Assembly (NCBI RefSeq): GCF_000478585.1
Contig: NZ_ARWI01000001.1
Location: forward strand, 496,001 to 560,000
Origin: Thiomicrorhabdus sp. Kp2
GTDB taxonomy: Bacteria > Pseudomonadota > Gammaproteobacteria > Thiomicrospirales > Thiomicrospiraceae
Direction: 5' to 3'
Length of the DNA: 64,000 nucleotides
Part shown: positions 1 through 8,009 of the stretch, in pieces
Numbering within the stretch: position 1 is the stretch's first letter
Layout of the letters: every line of letters begins with the position of its first letter
Notes under the pieces: generated by a model
Seen by the model: the letters and a program-made list of their open reading frames with translations, nothing else
What the model was told of the DNA's origin: nothing
Database searches by the model: none
Translations under genes and position numbers: made by a program

Positions 1-26
1 TTTATTGGCATAACAATTAATGGTTT

Positions 27-53
27 TTGCATTTGCACTTTTTCCGATATAAT
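27..53 (+). promoter_or_regulatory. possible sigma-70 promoter for recN
   Basis: A perfect TATAAT lies at 48-53, with a weak -35 (TTGCAT, 27-32) 15 bp upstream. The spacer is short and the -35 is poor, so only the -10 is convincing. It points at recN, which starts at 139. Confidence 0.35.
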
Positions 54-70
54 CGCAAGCAACCTAAACA

Positions 71-110
71 ACCAGGCCTGGTAAATTATAAAAACACCAG
101 GCCTGGTAAA
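71..110. repeat. tandem pair of the CAGGCCTG palindrome (15-bp direct repeat)
   Basis: ACCAGGCCTGGTAAA occurs at 71-85 and again at 96-110, 25 bp apart, in the leader between the likely promoter and recN. Each copy has the octamer palindrome CAGGCCTG (73-80 and 98-105), which recurs 32 times in the window. Because the repeat unit is nearly a perfect inverted repeat, the recN leader RNA could form two small hairpins. Role unknown. Confidence 0.8.
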
Positions 111-138
111 ACCCATAATGTGAAATAAAACGCCGACT

Positions 139-1809
139 ATGCTGCAAGAACTCTCTATTCAAAACCTCGCCCTAATTGAAAAACTTCAACTGCAATTTAA
201 TAGCGGTTTTACCACGTTAACGGGTGAAACGGGTGCGGGTAAATCTATTTTATTAGACGCTTTAGGTTTGGCCTTGGGCGAACGTGCCGACAGCTCTTTG
301 GTTCGCCATAACACACCCAAAGCTGACGTAACCGCCCTATTTGAAATTGAAAAATTACCGCACGTACAAAACTGGATGCAAGAACAAGAGTTAGATGATG
401 AAACCGCTTGTTATTTACGCCGTACCGTTACCTCTGAAGGGCGATCAAAAGCCTATATTAATGGCTATCCTGTGGCGGCCAATCAGCTTAAAACCTTAGG
501 TAGTTTTTTAATCGATATTCATGGTCAACATGAACACCAAACCTTATTATCGGGCAATAAACAGCTAGATTTATTGGATGCTTACGCCAACCATCCAAAA
601 AACTTAGCTCAAACTCAACACGCCTTTAAAGCGTGGCAAGAGGTGAAACGCAAGCTCAAGCAACTTGAAGAAGAACAGGCTGATTACCAAAGTAAGCTTG
701 AATTGCTAAGTTTTCAAAAAAATGAGTTTGATGAAATTAATCCGCAAGAGGGTGAGTTTGAAACGCTATCTGAAGAACAGAGCCAGCTTTCACACGCCAG
801 TGAAATCAAACTGGCTTGCGAAAAAGCCTATGTGGTAATTGAAGAAGAACAAGGTGCGGTGGATTCATTAAATCAAGCGATTCACGCTTTAGAAAGCATT
901 GTTGAATTTAGCCCAAGTTTAGAAAGTTTAATTACCCAGCTGAATAGTAGTGTCATAGAGGTGCAAGAAGCGGCCACTGAAATTCAGCACCACGCAGAAC
1001 ACATTGAGTTAGATCCGCAACAACTACAAAACGTTGAAGAGCGTTTATCTGCCCTATTTGGTATTGCTAAAAAGTACAATATTGAAGCCGAACAACTGGT
1101 TGAAAAACAGCAACAAATACAGAGTGATTTAGAGCGTTTAGAACAGTCAGACGCCTCTTTAGAAACCTTAAAAATCGCACTTAACCAGGCCTGGTTAGAT
1201 TACCAAGAACAAGCCAATTTACTCAAAAAATCACGCCAAAAAGCGGCTAAAAACCTATCAAAAATTGTCACTGAAGGTATGCAAACATTAGGCATGCCCA
1301 ATGGTCTGTTTGAGGTAGCGTTAAGTGATGCTGAACAACCTAATGCCAATGGTACAGATAAAGTCATTTTTAATGTCACTGCCAACAAAGGCCAACCCTT
1401 ACAACCGCTGGCTAAAGTGGCATCGGGTGGCGAGTTATCACGTATTAGTTTGGCGATTCAGGTTGCTACATCAGAAGTCGCTCAACTGCCAACGCTTATT
1501 TTTGATGAGGTCGATGTGGGTATTGGTGGCGGCATTGCCGAAGTGGTTGGGCAAAAAATGCAACAACTGGGTAAAGACAAACAGATATTTTCGATTACTC
1601 ACTTGGCACAAGTGGCCTCTCATGGACACAGTCATTTACATATTGCCAAACAGACACTTAATGATTCCACCACCACAGAGGTTAAAAAACTAAGCTCAGA
1701 ACAAAGGGTGGAAGAGTTAGCGAGAATGCTTGGAGGCCTAACGCTTACCGAGCAAACCTTAAATCACGCTAAAGAGATGTTAGAGGTTGCACAAAGTAAA
1801 ACCGATTAA
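139..1809 (+). CDS. recN: DNA repair ATPase RecN
   Basis: SMC-like ATPase that acts early in recombinational repair of double-strand breaks, holding broken DNA ends together with RecA. The 556-residue length is normal for RecN. Seen: N-terminal Walker A GETGAGKS (29-36), a long glutamine- and glutamate-rich coiled-coil middle, ABC signature ASGGELS (about 428-434) and Walker B LIFDEVD (about 452-458) with the following GIGGG. It starts at the ATG at 139; no strong Shine-Dalgarno is visible. One CAGGCCTG copy lies in frame at 1186-1193, encoding QAW in the coiled coil. The gene converges on fur across a shared terminator. In the SOS system recN is usually LexA-controlled, but I see no clear LexA box here. 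Confidence 0.95.
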   Translation: MLQELSIQNLALIEKLQLQFNSGFTTLTGETGAGKSILLDALGLALGERADSSLVRHNTPKADVTALFEIEKLPHVQNWMQEQELDDETACYLRRTVTSEGRSKAYINGYPVAANQLKTLGSFLIDIHGQHEHQTLLSGNKQLDLLDAYANHPKNLAQTQHAFKAWQEVKRKLKQLEEEQADYQSKLELLSFQKNEFDEINPQEGEFETLSEEQSQLSHASEIKLACEKAYVVIEEEQGAVDSLNQAIHALESIVEFSPSLESLITQLNSSVIEVQEAATEIQHHAEHIELDPQQLQNVEERLSALFGIAKKYNIEAEQLVEKQQQIQSDLERLEQSDASLETLKIALNQAWLDYQEQANLLKKSRQKAAKNLSKIVTEGMQTLGMPNGLFEVALSDAEQPNANGTDKVIFNVTANKGQPLQPLAKVASGGELSRISLAIQVATSEVAQLPTLIFDEVDVGIGGGIAEVVGQKMQQLGKDKQIFSITHLAQVASHGHSHLHIAKQTLNDSTTTEVKKLSSEQRVEELARMLGGLTLTEQTLNHAKEMLEVAQSKTD

Positions 1810-1844
1810 AGAAACAACGGTTTTGCCAATCTCTAGGCAACAAA

Positions 1845-1865
1845 AAAGGGGCTATTTTCCCCTTT
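1845..1865. terminator. bidirectional terminator between recN and fur
   Basis: Stem AAAGGGG (1845-1851) and CCCCTTT (1859-1865) around a 7-nt loop, with A- and T-rich flanks on both sides. It suits both converging genes. Confidence 0.65.
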
Positions 1866-1904
1866 AACTATTGCCATCCCGCAAAATATAGCTACACCAA
1901 CCTA

Positions 1905-2312
1905 CTACTCTTTGGGTAAGGTTCCATAAATGACTAAGCTGTGGCCCGACAAATCATAACCATTCTCTTTGGCAATTTCTTGAATGCGCTCTTCAATAAC
2001 AGGGTCAACAAATTCTTTAACACGTCCAGACTTCAAACAAACTAAATGATCGTGGTTATCACCTGTGTCGAGTTCAAAAATTGAGATGTTATTTTCAAAA
2101 TTTAAACGTCTCACAATGCCCGCTTGTTCAAACTGAGTAAGCACTCGATAAACGGTCGCCAAACCCACTTCTTCACCCTGCTCTAAAAGAATTTTATAAA
2201 CGTCTTCAGCCGTTAAGTGGTGTTCTTCACCCGATTTTTCTAAAATTTCTAAAATTTTAAGCCTTGGTAAAGTCACTTTTAACCCGACTTTCTTGAGTTC
2301 TGCTCCGCTCAT
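1905..2312 (-). CDS. fur: ferric uptake regulator Fur
   Basis: Iron-responsive repressor of the Fur family: N-terminal winged helix (about 1-80), then a metal-binding dimerisation domain. Seen: the DNA-binding region with LTAEDVY and ATVYRVL, and the metal motif HDHLVC. Length is 135 residues, slightly short: the C-terminal His/Cys-rich tail of E. coli Fur is absent and the usual CxxC is CLKS, so the structural zinc site of enteric Fur is not complete. The start is supported by AGAGGAA a few bases upstream of the ATG. It is divergent from bamE, as in Pseudomonas and relatives, which supports Fur proper rather than Zur or PerR. Paralogue identity is inferred from that context. Confidence 0.92.
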   Translation of the reverse strand: MSGAELKKVGLKVTLPRLKILEILEKSGEEHHLTAEDVYKILLEQGEEVGLATVYRVLTQFEQAGIVRRLNFENNISIFELDTGDNHDHLVCLKSGRVKEFVDPVIEERIQEIAKENGYDLSGHSLVIYGTLPKE

Positions 2313-2467
2313 AACTTCCTCTTAATTTCTGATTTAAATCAATAAGTTATCGTTTAATTATTAATTAAATTGCCTAATACACCACCCATTAAAACTGGTT
2401 TTTTGTTACGCCATAAAATGATTAAATTAAATTGATATGACGAAAGGTGCACAGCCAGAATAGTGTG

Positions 2468-2473
2468 TATAAT
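2468..2473 (+). promoter_or_regulatory. -10 element upstream of bamE
   Basis: A perfect TATAAT preceded by TG dinucleotides, about 100 bp before the chosen bamE start. No good -35 is seen at the proper distance. Confidence 0.35.
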
Positions 2474-2574
2474 ACCTTAAATTACAGTCACTAAACATTT
2501 AAATAGAAATAATGATTTTACAGAAAAATGCCCCACAATCCTTAACTAAGGGCACTGTTGATTCTGAGGAAAGC

Positions 2575-2985
2575 ATGTCTAAAACAAACACATCTCTTAC
2601 TTCTACAGCACGCTCACGCTCAATTATTTTAGCTGGAGTTTTCAGCTTGAGCTTATTATCAGGTTGTTCTTATTTAGAACCTTACAAAGCGCCATTAACT
2701 CAGGGTAACGTAATGACCAAAGAGTCATTAAAATTACTGCAAGAAGGGTTAACGCAATCACAGGTCAGAGAGCTATTAGGCCCTCCAATGGGACAAAATC
2801 CATTTGACCCTTCTCATTGGGAGTATATTTACTACAGCTCAGAATCGAACTCTCAAACTAAAAACAATGCCGTACATATCGTATTGAAATTTGATAATGA
2901 CAAACTACTCAATAGTTGGCAAGAACAAGATCAAAAAGTGACTTTAAAAGAAGATGACTCCTTTTTAGGTTTAGACTGGTTTTAG
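2575..2985 (+). CDS. bamE: outer membrane assembly lipoprotein BamE (SmpA/OmlA)
   Basis: Small lipoprotein of the BAM complex, which inserts beta-barrel proteins in the outer membrane. An in-frame ATG exists at 2512, but the ATG at 2575 is preceded by GAGGAA at good spacing, while 2512 has no ribosome site, so I place the start at 2575 (136 aa). Seen: hydrophobic signal with lipobox LLSGC, lipidated Cys31, then the SmpA/OmlA core with GLTQSQVRELLGPP and a W-Y-Y segment. It is divergent from fur, the usual arrangement, and followed by a strong terminator. Confidence 0.93.
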   Translation: MSKTNTSLTSTARSRSIILAGVFSLSLLSGCSYLEPYKAPLTQGNVMTKESLKLLQEGLTQSQVRELLGPPMGQNPFDPSHWEYIYYSSESNSQTKNNAVHIVLKFDNDKLLNSWQEQDQKVTLKEDDSFLGLDWF

Positions 2986-3030
2986 CCTCACTCAAATCTA
3001 GAAGCGCTTACTCTTTGAATGCCACACAAT

Positions 3031-3069
3031 AAAAAGGCTTGAATAACTCATGGTTATTCAAGCCTTTTT
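3031..3069. terminator. strong bidirectional terminator between bamE and rnfH
   Basis: A perfect 17-bp stem (3031-3047 with 3053-3069) and a 5-nt loop. It starts with an A-run and ends with a T-run, so it can stop transcription from both sides. Confidence 0.9.
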
Positions 3070-3089
3070 TATATTACAAAGCCAAAAAG

Positions 3090-3380
3090 TTATTTTGCCG
3101 CTTTACGCTCTTCTTCTACTTTCTGTCTACGTCGGTCTCTGGGGTCAACTTTTAATGGGCGATAGACTTCAATGCGATCGCCCTCTCGTAAAATAGTATC
3201 AGGTGTGACTAATTTTCCAAAAATACCCACCTTGTCGGTTACCAGGCCTGGTAACTCTTGTAGCAACTTTGATTGTTCCAAAGCTTGTGCAACTGTTGTT
3301 CCTTGCTCTACTTGCTCAGAAAACAGGTACTGAACCTCTTCTAAAGCATAGGCCACTTCTATTTGAATCGTATCAGCCAT
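3090..3380 (-). CDS. ratB: RnfH/RatB family ubiquitin-like-fold protein
   Basis: A 96-residue protein of the UPF0125/RnfH family with a beta-grasp fold. Seen: family segments VEVAYAL-like N-terminus (here IEVAYALEE), KVGIFGKLV and GDRIEVYRPL, then a basic Lys/Arg tail (DPRDRRRQK). It lies 13 bp downstream of ratA in the same operon, the conserved ratAB order next to smpB. The biochemical role is not settled; it has been proposed as a partner or antitoxin of RatA. One CAGGCCTG copy (3243-3250), extended to the 16-mer TTACCAGGCCTGGTAA, is inside the gene and reads PGLV. Confidence 0.88.
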   Translation of the reverse strand: MADTIQIEVAYALEEVQYLFSEQVEQGTTVAQALEQSKLLQELPGLVTDKVGIFGKLVTPDTILREGDRIEVYRPLKVDPRDRRRQKVEEERKAAK

Positions 3381-3393
3381 TTACAACGCTCTC

Positions 3394-3828
3394 TTATCCA
3401 TAAATCTGTTTGGCACGCTCACAAAATGAGTCGACCATTGTGCTCGCAATATGCTCAAAAATCGGTCCAATCGCCATATTTAAAAGGCCATTACTCACCT
3501 CAAACTCAACTTCAAAAATGATTTTACAGGCGTCGACATCTAACACTTTAAATTCCCACTCACCACGCAATGATTTAAATGGTCCATCAAGCAAATGCAT
3601 CTCAATACGCTCACCAGGCACTAAATGATTTCGCGTTTTAAACGTCTGTTTAATACCTGCTTTAGCAATGGTTACACTGGCCTCCATTTCATAGTCAGAA
3701 CGATTACTCACCTCAGAACCACCACACCATGGTAAAAATTCAGGGTACGATTCTACATCGTTTACTAAGGTATAAACTTGTTGAGCAGAATATGGCAATA
3801 GTGCCGTGCGAGCAATTTTTTTCATCAT
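3394..3828 (-). CDS. ratA: RatA/COQ10-like START-domain protein
   Basis: A 144-residue START/polyketide-cyclase fold protein. The family includes RatA (reported in E. coli to block 50S-30S association) and COQ10-type ubiquinone-binding proteins; which activity applies here cannot be told from sequence. Seen: the segments YSAQQVYTLVNDVESYPEFL and PWCGGSEV that mark the family, and LLDGPFKSLRGEW in the middle. Two ATGs in a row at the start, without a clear Shine-Dalgarno. It heads the two-gene operon with ratB and is divergent from an exported protein gene. Confidence 0.88.
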   Translation of the reverse strand: MMKKIARTALLPYSAQQVYTLVNDVESYPEFLPWCGGSEVSNRSDYEMEASVTIAKAGIKQTFKTRNHLVPGERIEMHLLDGPFKSLRGEWEFKVLDVDACKIIFEVEFEVSNGLLNMAIGPIFEHIASTMVDSFCERAKQIYG

Positions 3829-3891
3829 GTAATGTATTTATTATCGGTTATTTGGTGAGCGTTTCGCTTTTAAATACTTTTTACTTAGCTA

Positions 3892-3920
3892 TTGACTATA
3901 TAAATAGCGCTCTCTAAAAC
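3892..3920 (+). promoter_or_regulatory. possible promoter for the exported protein gene
   Basis: TTGACT (3892-3897), 17-bp spacer, TAAAAC (3915-3920), about 105 bp ahead of the GTG at 4027. Confidence 0.4.
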
Positions 3921-4026
3921 ATTTAAAGGCATTAATTTAAGGGCTGTATTATAACAAAGCCCGATTCATTAAACGGAGTGTTAGAATAATTATTCATATC
4001 AGTGACGCTGAGCAAAGGAGAATACT

Positions 4027-4809
4027 GTGATTCAATCATTAAAAAAGCCTCTATTACCAATACAATGCAAAACGCAATGTAAAACGCAACGCAAAACGGT
4101 TCAAGTTGCGGTCGGCCTAATCATCAGTTTGAGCTTATCACCTTGTTATGCCCAAAAAGAGGAATTAATTGAAAACCCTTCTCAATCTAGCCCTTTTATA
4201 ACCGATAGCTGGGTTGTTAAATACCAAGCCAATGATTTTAGCGAAAAAATCACTGAAGCCACTGTACTTTATATTCCACCAAATTATGGAAAACAAGCGG
4301 CTTTTTTCATGCGCTGCAAACCCTTTTTCACCAACTTTAGCCTGCAATACACCGAGCTAGAAAAAAACTTAATGGAATATGGGGAACTTCCCAATGCCTC
4401 TGATAAATTTGCCAAACACGGCTACGTTTATGACGATAAACAAAGAATGAAAGTGCAAGCAGGTGGTGATTCAAATAGTTACAAGCTCTCTGTTGGAGGT
4501 CAAAAAAACCATCTAACCAACCTGTTTAAAACAGAACAAAAAATCCAGCCCGGAGAACTAGGCATGAGTTTATTTTACTCATTCACCTTTAAAGAGATGC
4601 CCAGTTTTAGACCTGAATCAACGCCTGATGATGCCGCTGATTTCTTTAAACAACTCAACCAAGCAATTCAGCAAAAACAAAACATAACATTTACCCTAGA
4701 AAGCAATCAAGACCACACACGTCAATTTCAACTCAACACACAAAGAATGGTCGATTTCGTTCCAGAAGAAGTGATGGATTTTTGCATCACCAATCGCCAA
4801 CTAAAATAA
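4027..4809 (+). CDS. exported protein of unknown function
   Basis: I do not recognise this 260-residue protein. It begins with GTG at 4027, six bases after AGGAG, a good ribosome site. The N-terminus is an unusually long basic stretch with a Cys-Lys-Thr-Gln repeat, then a hydrophobic helix ending in SPCYA before QKE, a plausible signal peptidase I site. The mature part has no membrane helix, two cysteines that could pair (Cys in FFMRCKPFF and near the C-terminus in DFCITN), and mixed polar sequence suggesting a periplasmic globular protein. It sits alone between ratA and smpB. Confidence 0.7.
   Translation: MIQSLKKPLLPIQCKTQCKTQRKTVQVAVGLIISLSLSPCYAQKEELIENPSQSSPFITDSWVVKYQANDFSEKITEATVLYIPPNYGKQAAFFMRCKPFFTNFSLQYTELEKNLMEYGELPNASDKFAKHGYVYDDKQRMKVQAGGDSNSYKLSVGGQKNHLTNLFKTEQKIQPGELGMSLFYSFTFKEMPSFRPESTPDDAADFFKQLNQAIQQKQNITFTLESNQDHTRQFQLNTQRMVDFVPEEVMDFCITNRQLK
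4066..4098 (+). repeat. 12-bp in-frame tandem repeat in a signal peptide
   Basis: About 2.8 copies of TGCAAAACGCAA (4066-4077, 4078-4089, 4090-4098, with C/T changes) encode CKTQ, CKTQ, RKT in the N-region of the signal peptide. The unit is a multiple of three, so slippage would change length without a frameshift. Confidence 0.75.
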
Positions 4810-4834
4810 GCCTATCCGCAATCGCTTAAAGGCC

Positions 4835-4843
4835 TGGTATAAT
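4835..4843 (+). promoter_or_regulatory. extended -10 promoter for smpB made from a degenerate CAGGCCTG copy
   Basis: TGGTATAAT is a perfect extended -10 (TG-N-TATAAT). It is the right half of a decayed copy of the palindrome (AGGCCTGG at 4830-4837). About 75 bp before smpB; no strong -35 is needed with an extended -10. Confidence 0.5.
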
Positions 4844-4917
4844 GCCAAACAGAATTCAGAGCGCATTCAGTTGAATGAGCTCCATATTAAACAAAAAACA
4901 TTACCTAAAGAAACATC

Positions 4918-5397
4918 ATGGCAAAAAAGAAAAAATTCAATAAAGAAAATACCATCGCCCTCAATAAAAAAGCCCGTTTTGACTACTTTATTGAAGACAC
5001 GCTAGAAGCGGGTATTAGCTTAGAAGGTTGGGAAGTTAAAAGCCTACGTGCAGGTAAAATTCAGTTAGGCGAAAGCTATGTCATGTTTAAAGATAACCAG
5101 GCCTGGTTATTTGGAGCCCTAATCACACCACTAATGACCGCCTCTACCCACAGCTTTCACGACCCATTACGCACTCGCCAACTGCTTTTACACCGCCGTG
5201 AAATTAACCGCCTGCGTGGTTTAGTCGATATTGAAGGTTCAACCGTCGTCCCCTTAGAGCTCTATTGGAAACAAGGTAAAGTTAAATTAGCCATTGGTCT
5301 AGCCAAAGGTAAAAAACAACATGACAAACGTGCCACCATGAAAGAACGTGACTGGAACCGTGATAAACAAAGGATTTTAAAAGGCGATGTGCGATAA
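4918..5397 (+). CDS. smpB: SsrA-binding protein SmpB
   Basis: Binds tmRNA and brings it to stalled ribosomes for trans-translation. 159 residues, normal length. Seen: [30 protein letters not shown] (family core, about 21-50), the basic loop [17 protein letters not shown] and C-terminal tail that inserts into the mRNA channel. The tmRNA gene itself follows 177 bp downstream on the same strand, a common pairing. One CAGGCCTG at 5098-5105 encodes QAW. Confidence 0.96.
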   Translation: MAKKKKFNKENTIALNKKARFDYFIEDTLEAGISLEGWEVKSLRAGKIQLGESYVMFKDNQAWLFGALITPLMTASTHSFHDPLRTRQLLLHRREINRLRGLVDIEGSTVVPLELYWKQGKVKLAIGLAKGKKQHDKRATMKERDWNRDKQRILKGDVR

Positions 5398-5574
5398 ATT
5401 TTTAAACAAGTGCAAATAAGCTAGCCAGTATCTGTTTAATCACACAAATAACCTCTTTTTAAGTTTTTATTCACCTCCATCCCTTGAATTATTTTAATTC
5501 ACCCCCAATAATACTCCAACTTAAAGAATATTCCCTCTGCCTAGCCAAAACATCGGCTTGACAGAAAAAAATTC

Positions 5575-5931
5575 GGGGCTGTACTGGTTTCGACGGGGAG
5601 TACAAAATTTGAGATGCATGTCGTGCCTGAATGATGCACGTAAATCTTTATTTCAACTTTGTTATAGTTGCAAACGACGATAACTACGCTCTAGCAGCTT
5701 AGGCCGCTAGTGCAGCCCAGGAAAGTTGTCTATGGCCCCTGACGCTGTATCATATTACATAGAACCGTGTTAAGTACGTGTTTGGGTACTTAGCATCAAA
5801 CTTCACAAACTCGCTTAATGTGTTCCCTGCTGGCCGGGAAGCATTGTAGTTAAACGAATAGACCAAATAAACATGTAGAGTTTTAGATGGCGGCTTCGCG
5901 GACGGGGGTTCGACTCCCCCCAGCTCCACCA
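5575..5931 (+). ncRNA. ssrA: transfer-messenger RNA (tmRNA, one-piece)
   Basis: The 5' end GGGGCT pairs with AGCTCC before the encoded 3' CCA, forming the alanyl acceptor stem. The T-arm GGGGGTTCGACTCCCCC is intact. The reading frame resumes at GCA (5670) and encodes the tag ANDDNYALAA, then TAG at 5700-5702; the E. coli tag is ANDENYALAA. Length 357 nt is typical. An antisense open frame across 5750-5932 is a shadow. The region 5398-5574 must hold the promoter, but I could not assign one firmly. Confidence 0.97.
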
Positions 5932-5941
5932 AATAATAATT

Positions 5942-5967
5942 AAACCACCTTTTTTGGTGGTTTTTTT
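5942..5967 (+). terminator. ssrA terminator
   Basis: AAACCACC and GGTGGTTT form an 8-bp stem around TTTTTT, ending in a run of T, 11 bp after the tmRNA 3' end. Confidence 0.88.
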
Positions 5968-6088
5968 ATGCCCAACACAACCCAAAAATCCTAAATAAAA
6001 CCCAAGCTGAAACCAATATAAGACTCATAGAACTCTAACTCATATTTTATTCATTTTATAATTTTCATATATACCTCTCTTCAACCTC

Positions 6089-6114
6089 TTGAAATACATC
6101 TATTGCGGTATAAT
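6089..6114 (+). promoter_or_regulatory. possible promoter for gpt
   Basis: A perfect TATAAT at 6109-6114 lies 27 bp before the gpt start. TTGAAA at 6089-6094 is a candidate -35, but the 14-bp spacer is short. The stretch 5968-6088 is A/T-rich with nothing else recognisable. Confidence 0.4.
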
Positions 6115-6140
6115 TATAAAAATTTAAAAAAGAGTTATTT

Positions 6141-6626
6141 ATGAGTAATCAAATAAGAAAACACATCATATCTTGGGATCAACTGCATAGAGATTGCAGA
6201 GCTTTAACGCATGAGTTACTTGCTCTTGATAAGAAATGGGATGGCATTATTGCTATTACTCGTGGTGGAATGATTCCTGCGGGGATTATTGCTCGTGAAA
6301 TGGGTATACGTGTGGTGGATACAATTTCTGTAAGAACTTACAGCCATCAAGAGATTAGTGAACCACAGGTGTTAAATGATGTTACGGCAACAACAGATGG
6401 CGATGGCTTTTTATTGATTGATGATTTAGTAGATACTGGCAAAACAGCTAAATTTGTACGTGAACGTTTGCCAAACGCTTATTTTGCAACGGTCTATGCT
6501 AAGCCTGAAGGCCGACCTTTAGTGGATAATTTTATTACGGAAGTTCCGCAAGAAACTTGGATTTATTTTCCTTGGGATTTAGAACTCGATTACGTTAAGC
6601 CTATTTCTAAACATGCTGACGAATAG
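6141..6626 (+). CDS. gpt: xanthine-guanine phosphoribosyltransferase
   Basis: Salvages guanine and xanthine to GMP and XMP using PRPP. 161 residues against 152 in E. coli Gpt. Seen: the PRPP-binding motif [13 protein letters not shown] (about 94-106), the early [10 protein letters not shown] segment, and YVKPIS at the C-terminus like Gpt. It borders the purine degradation island and offers the alternative fate, re-use rather than breakdown, for the same bases. Faces uraD in convergent orientation. Confidence 0.9.
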   Translation: MSNQIRKHIISWDQLHRDCRALTHELLALDKKWDGIIAITRGGMIPAGIIAREMGIRVVDTISVRTYSHQEISEPQVLNDVTATTDGDGFLLIDDLVDTGKTAKFVRERLPNAYFATVYAKPEGRPLVDNFITEVPQETWIYFPWDLELDYVKPISKHADE

Positions 6627-6674
6627 TTAATACCCGCCTGATTTTAAAGTTTGAAAGCGTTAGCTTAACTAACG

Positions 6675-7169
6675 CTATTCATTAAACAGTTTTGCGACTC
6701 TAATCTGAGCGATTTTAATCAGTTCAAAAATCGCTATGGGTAGTTCCTTTTCTTTTTCCCCTTCTATTCTTAATGCCATTTTTGAGAGAATCTCATCTTT
6801 TGACATTCCCGTAACCGCAATCACAAAAGGGTAATCCATCTTATTTTCATAGGATAGATTAAGCTTTTGAAATAAAGCTAGCTCTTCTGAAGATAAATTA
6901 GATAACCCCGCTTGCTTTTGTTCCGATTGCGAAAAGCCTGGTTCGGCTTTGCCAACGCCTAGTTTTGGGTGCATTCTCAAAGCATCTATTTGGTTTTTGG
7001 TAGATGCATTTAATATCGATATGGCTAATTTATTTTGCATATCAGCTAGATTTATAAATGGTCTACTATTAGCTAAGCTAGGTAAGACCCAGTCACAATG
7101 CTCTAATAGGGGCTCTGTTACCTCAATAAACTCTTTAAGAGAGAGTGCGTTAAGTTGATCTAAGGTCAT
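6675..7169 (-). CDS. uraD: 2-oxo-4-hydroxy-4-carboxy-5-ureidoimidazoline (OHCU) decarboxylase
   Basis: Third step after urate: decarboxylates OHCU to (S)-allantoin. 164 residues, normal. Seen: the HPKLGV motif with the catalytic histidine, and the FVIAVTG segment of the family. Last gene of the minus-strand run gntR-puuD-puuE-ABC transporter-uraD, 57 bp after the permease. PuuD, UraH and UraD are all in this island, so urate can be taken to allantoin with correct stereochemistry. Confidence 0.93.
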   Translation of the reverse strand: MTLDQLNALSLKEFIEVTEPLLEHCDWVLPSLANSRPFINLADMQNKLAISILNASTKNQIDALRMHPKLGVGKAEPGFSQSEQKQAGLSNLSSEELALFQKLNLSYENKMDYPFVIAVTGMSKDEILSKMALRIEGEKEKELPIAIFELIKIAQIRVAKLFNE

Positions 7170-7226
7170 AATTTCATCTCAAATATTGGGCTAGTTTCTA
7201 GTAATTAACTAGTTTCGGTTTATTAG

Positions 7227-8009
7227 CTAATTTCTAAAAGCCCATTTAGTCATGCGTTTTTCCATAATGGCAAAAATTGTATACATGGCTAAACCTTCTA
7301 AAGCTAAAACAACCAGGCCTGCAAAGACAAGTGGTACATCAAAGTTAGCTTGAGCTGAAAGCATTAAATGACCAACGCCTGCGTTTGCAGCTACGGTTTC
7401 GGCTACAACAGAACCTACAAAAGCTAACGTGATTGATATTTTTAACGCACCAAAGAAATACGGCAATGTATTTGGAATACCCACCTTAAACAGGATTTGA
7501 CGTTTACTCGCTTTTAAAGCGCGCATTACATCAACCACTTCTGGTTCAAGAGTCGCTAAGCCAGTTGAAACATTCACAACAATTGGAAAAAATGAAATAA
7601 TCCATGCGGTTAAAATTGCAGGGGTTGTTCCAATTCCAAACCATAAAACTAAAATAGGTACTACAGCCACTTTTGGAACGGTTTCAAAGGCAATAAATAG
7701 CGGGTAAAGTGCGTTATAAAGGGTTTTAGAGTTTCCTATTAAAGCCCCTACTGCAACACCAAAAACCACTGAAATAGCAAAACCAATAATGGTGGTTTTT
7801 AATGTTTGCCAGCCGTTATGAATAAGCGCATCTTGATATTCAATCATCGCCTGTAAGATTCGTATTGGTGATGGTAAAAAGTATTCTGGGATATTTCCCA
7901 CCATACACACTAACTGCCATATAGCGATAGCTGATAAAAAAATAGCAATCGGCGCACCGTACTCATAGGTTTTTGATTCGGTTAAATTTGACCAAGCGGT
8001 TTTTTTCAT
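7227..8009 (-). CDS. ABC transporter permease (SsuC/TauC/ThiX type)
   Basis: Inner-membrane permease of an importer in the nitrate/taurine/thiamine-precursor class. 260 residues with about six hydrophobic helices and the BPD_transp_1 EAA loop around ALKASKRQILFKVGIPNTLPYF. Its start overlaps the end of the ATPase gene by 4 bp, so translation is coupled. Located between puuE and uraD, it probably imports a purine, urate, allantoin or a similar ring compound; the substrate is inferred from neighbours only. One CAGGCCTG at 7314-7321. Confidence 0.88.
   Translation of the reverse strand: MKKTAWSNLTESKTYEYGAPIAIFLSAIAIWQLVCMVGNIPEYFLPSPIRILQAMIEYQDALIHNGWQTLKTTIIGFAISVVFGVAVGALIGNSKTLYNALYPLFIAFETVPKVAVVPILVLWFGIGTTPAILTAWIISFFPIVVNVSTGLATLEPEVVDVMRALKASKRQILFKVGIPNTLPYFFGALKISITLAFVGSVVAETVAANAGVGHLMLSAQANFDVPLVFAGLVVLALEGLAMYTIFAIMEKRMTKWAFRN

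Noticed and set aside
5750-5932. Antisense open frame over the tmRNA
   Set aside because: It lies wholly within ssrA on the opposite strand and is explained by structured RNA sequence.
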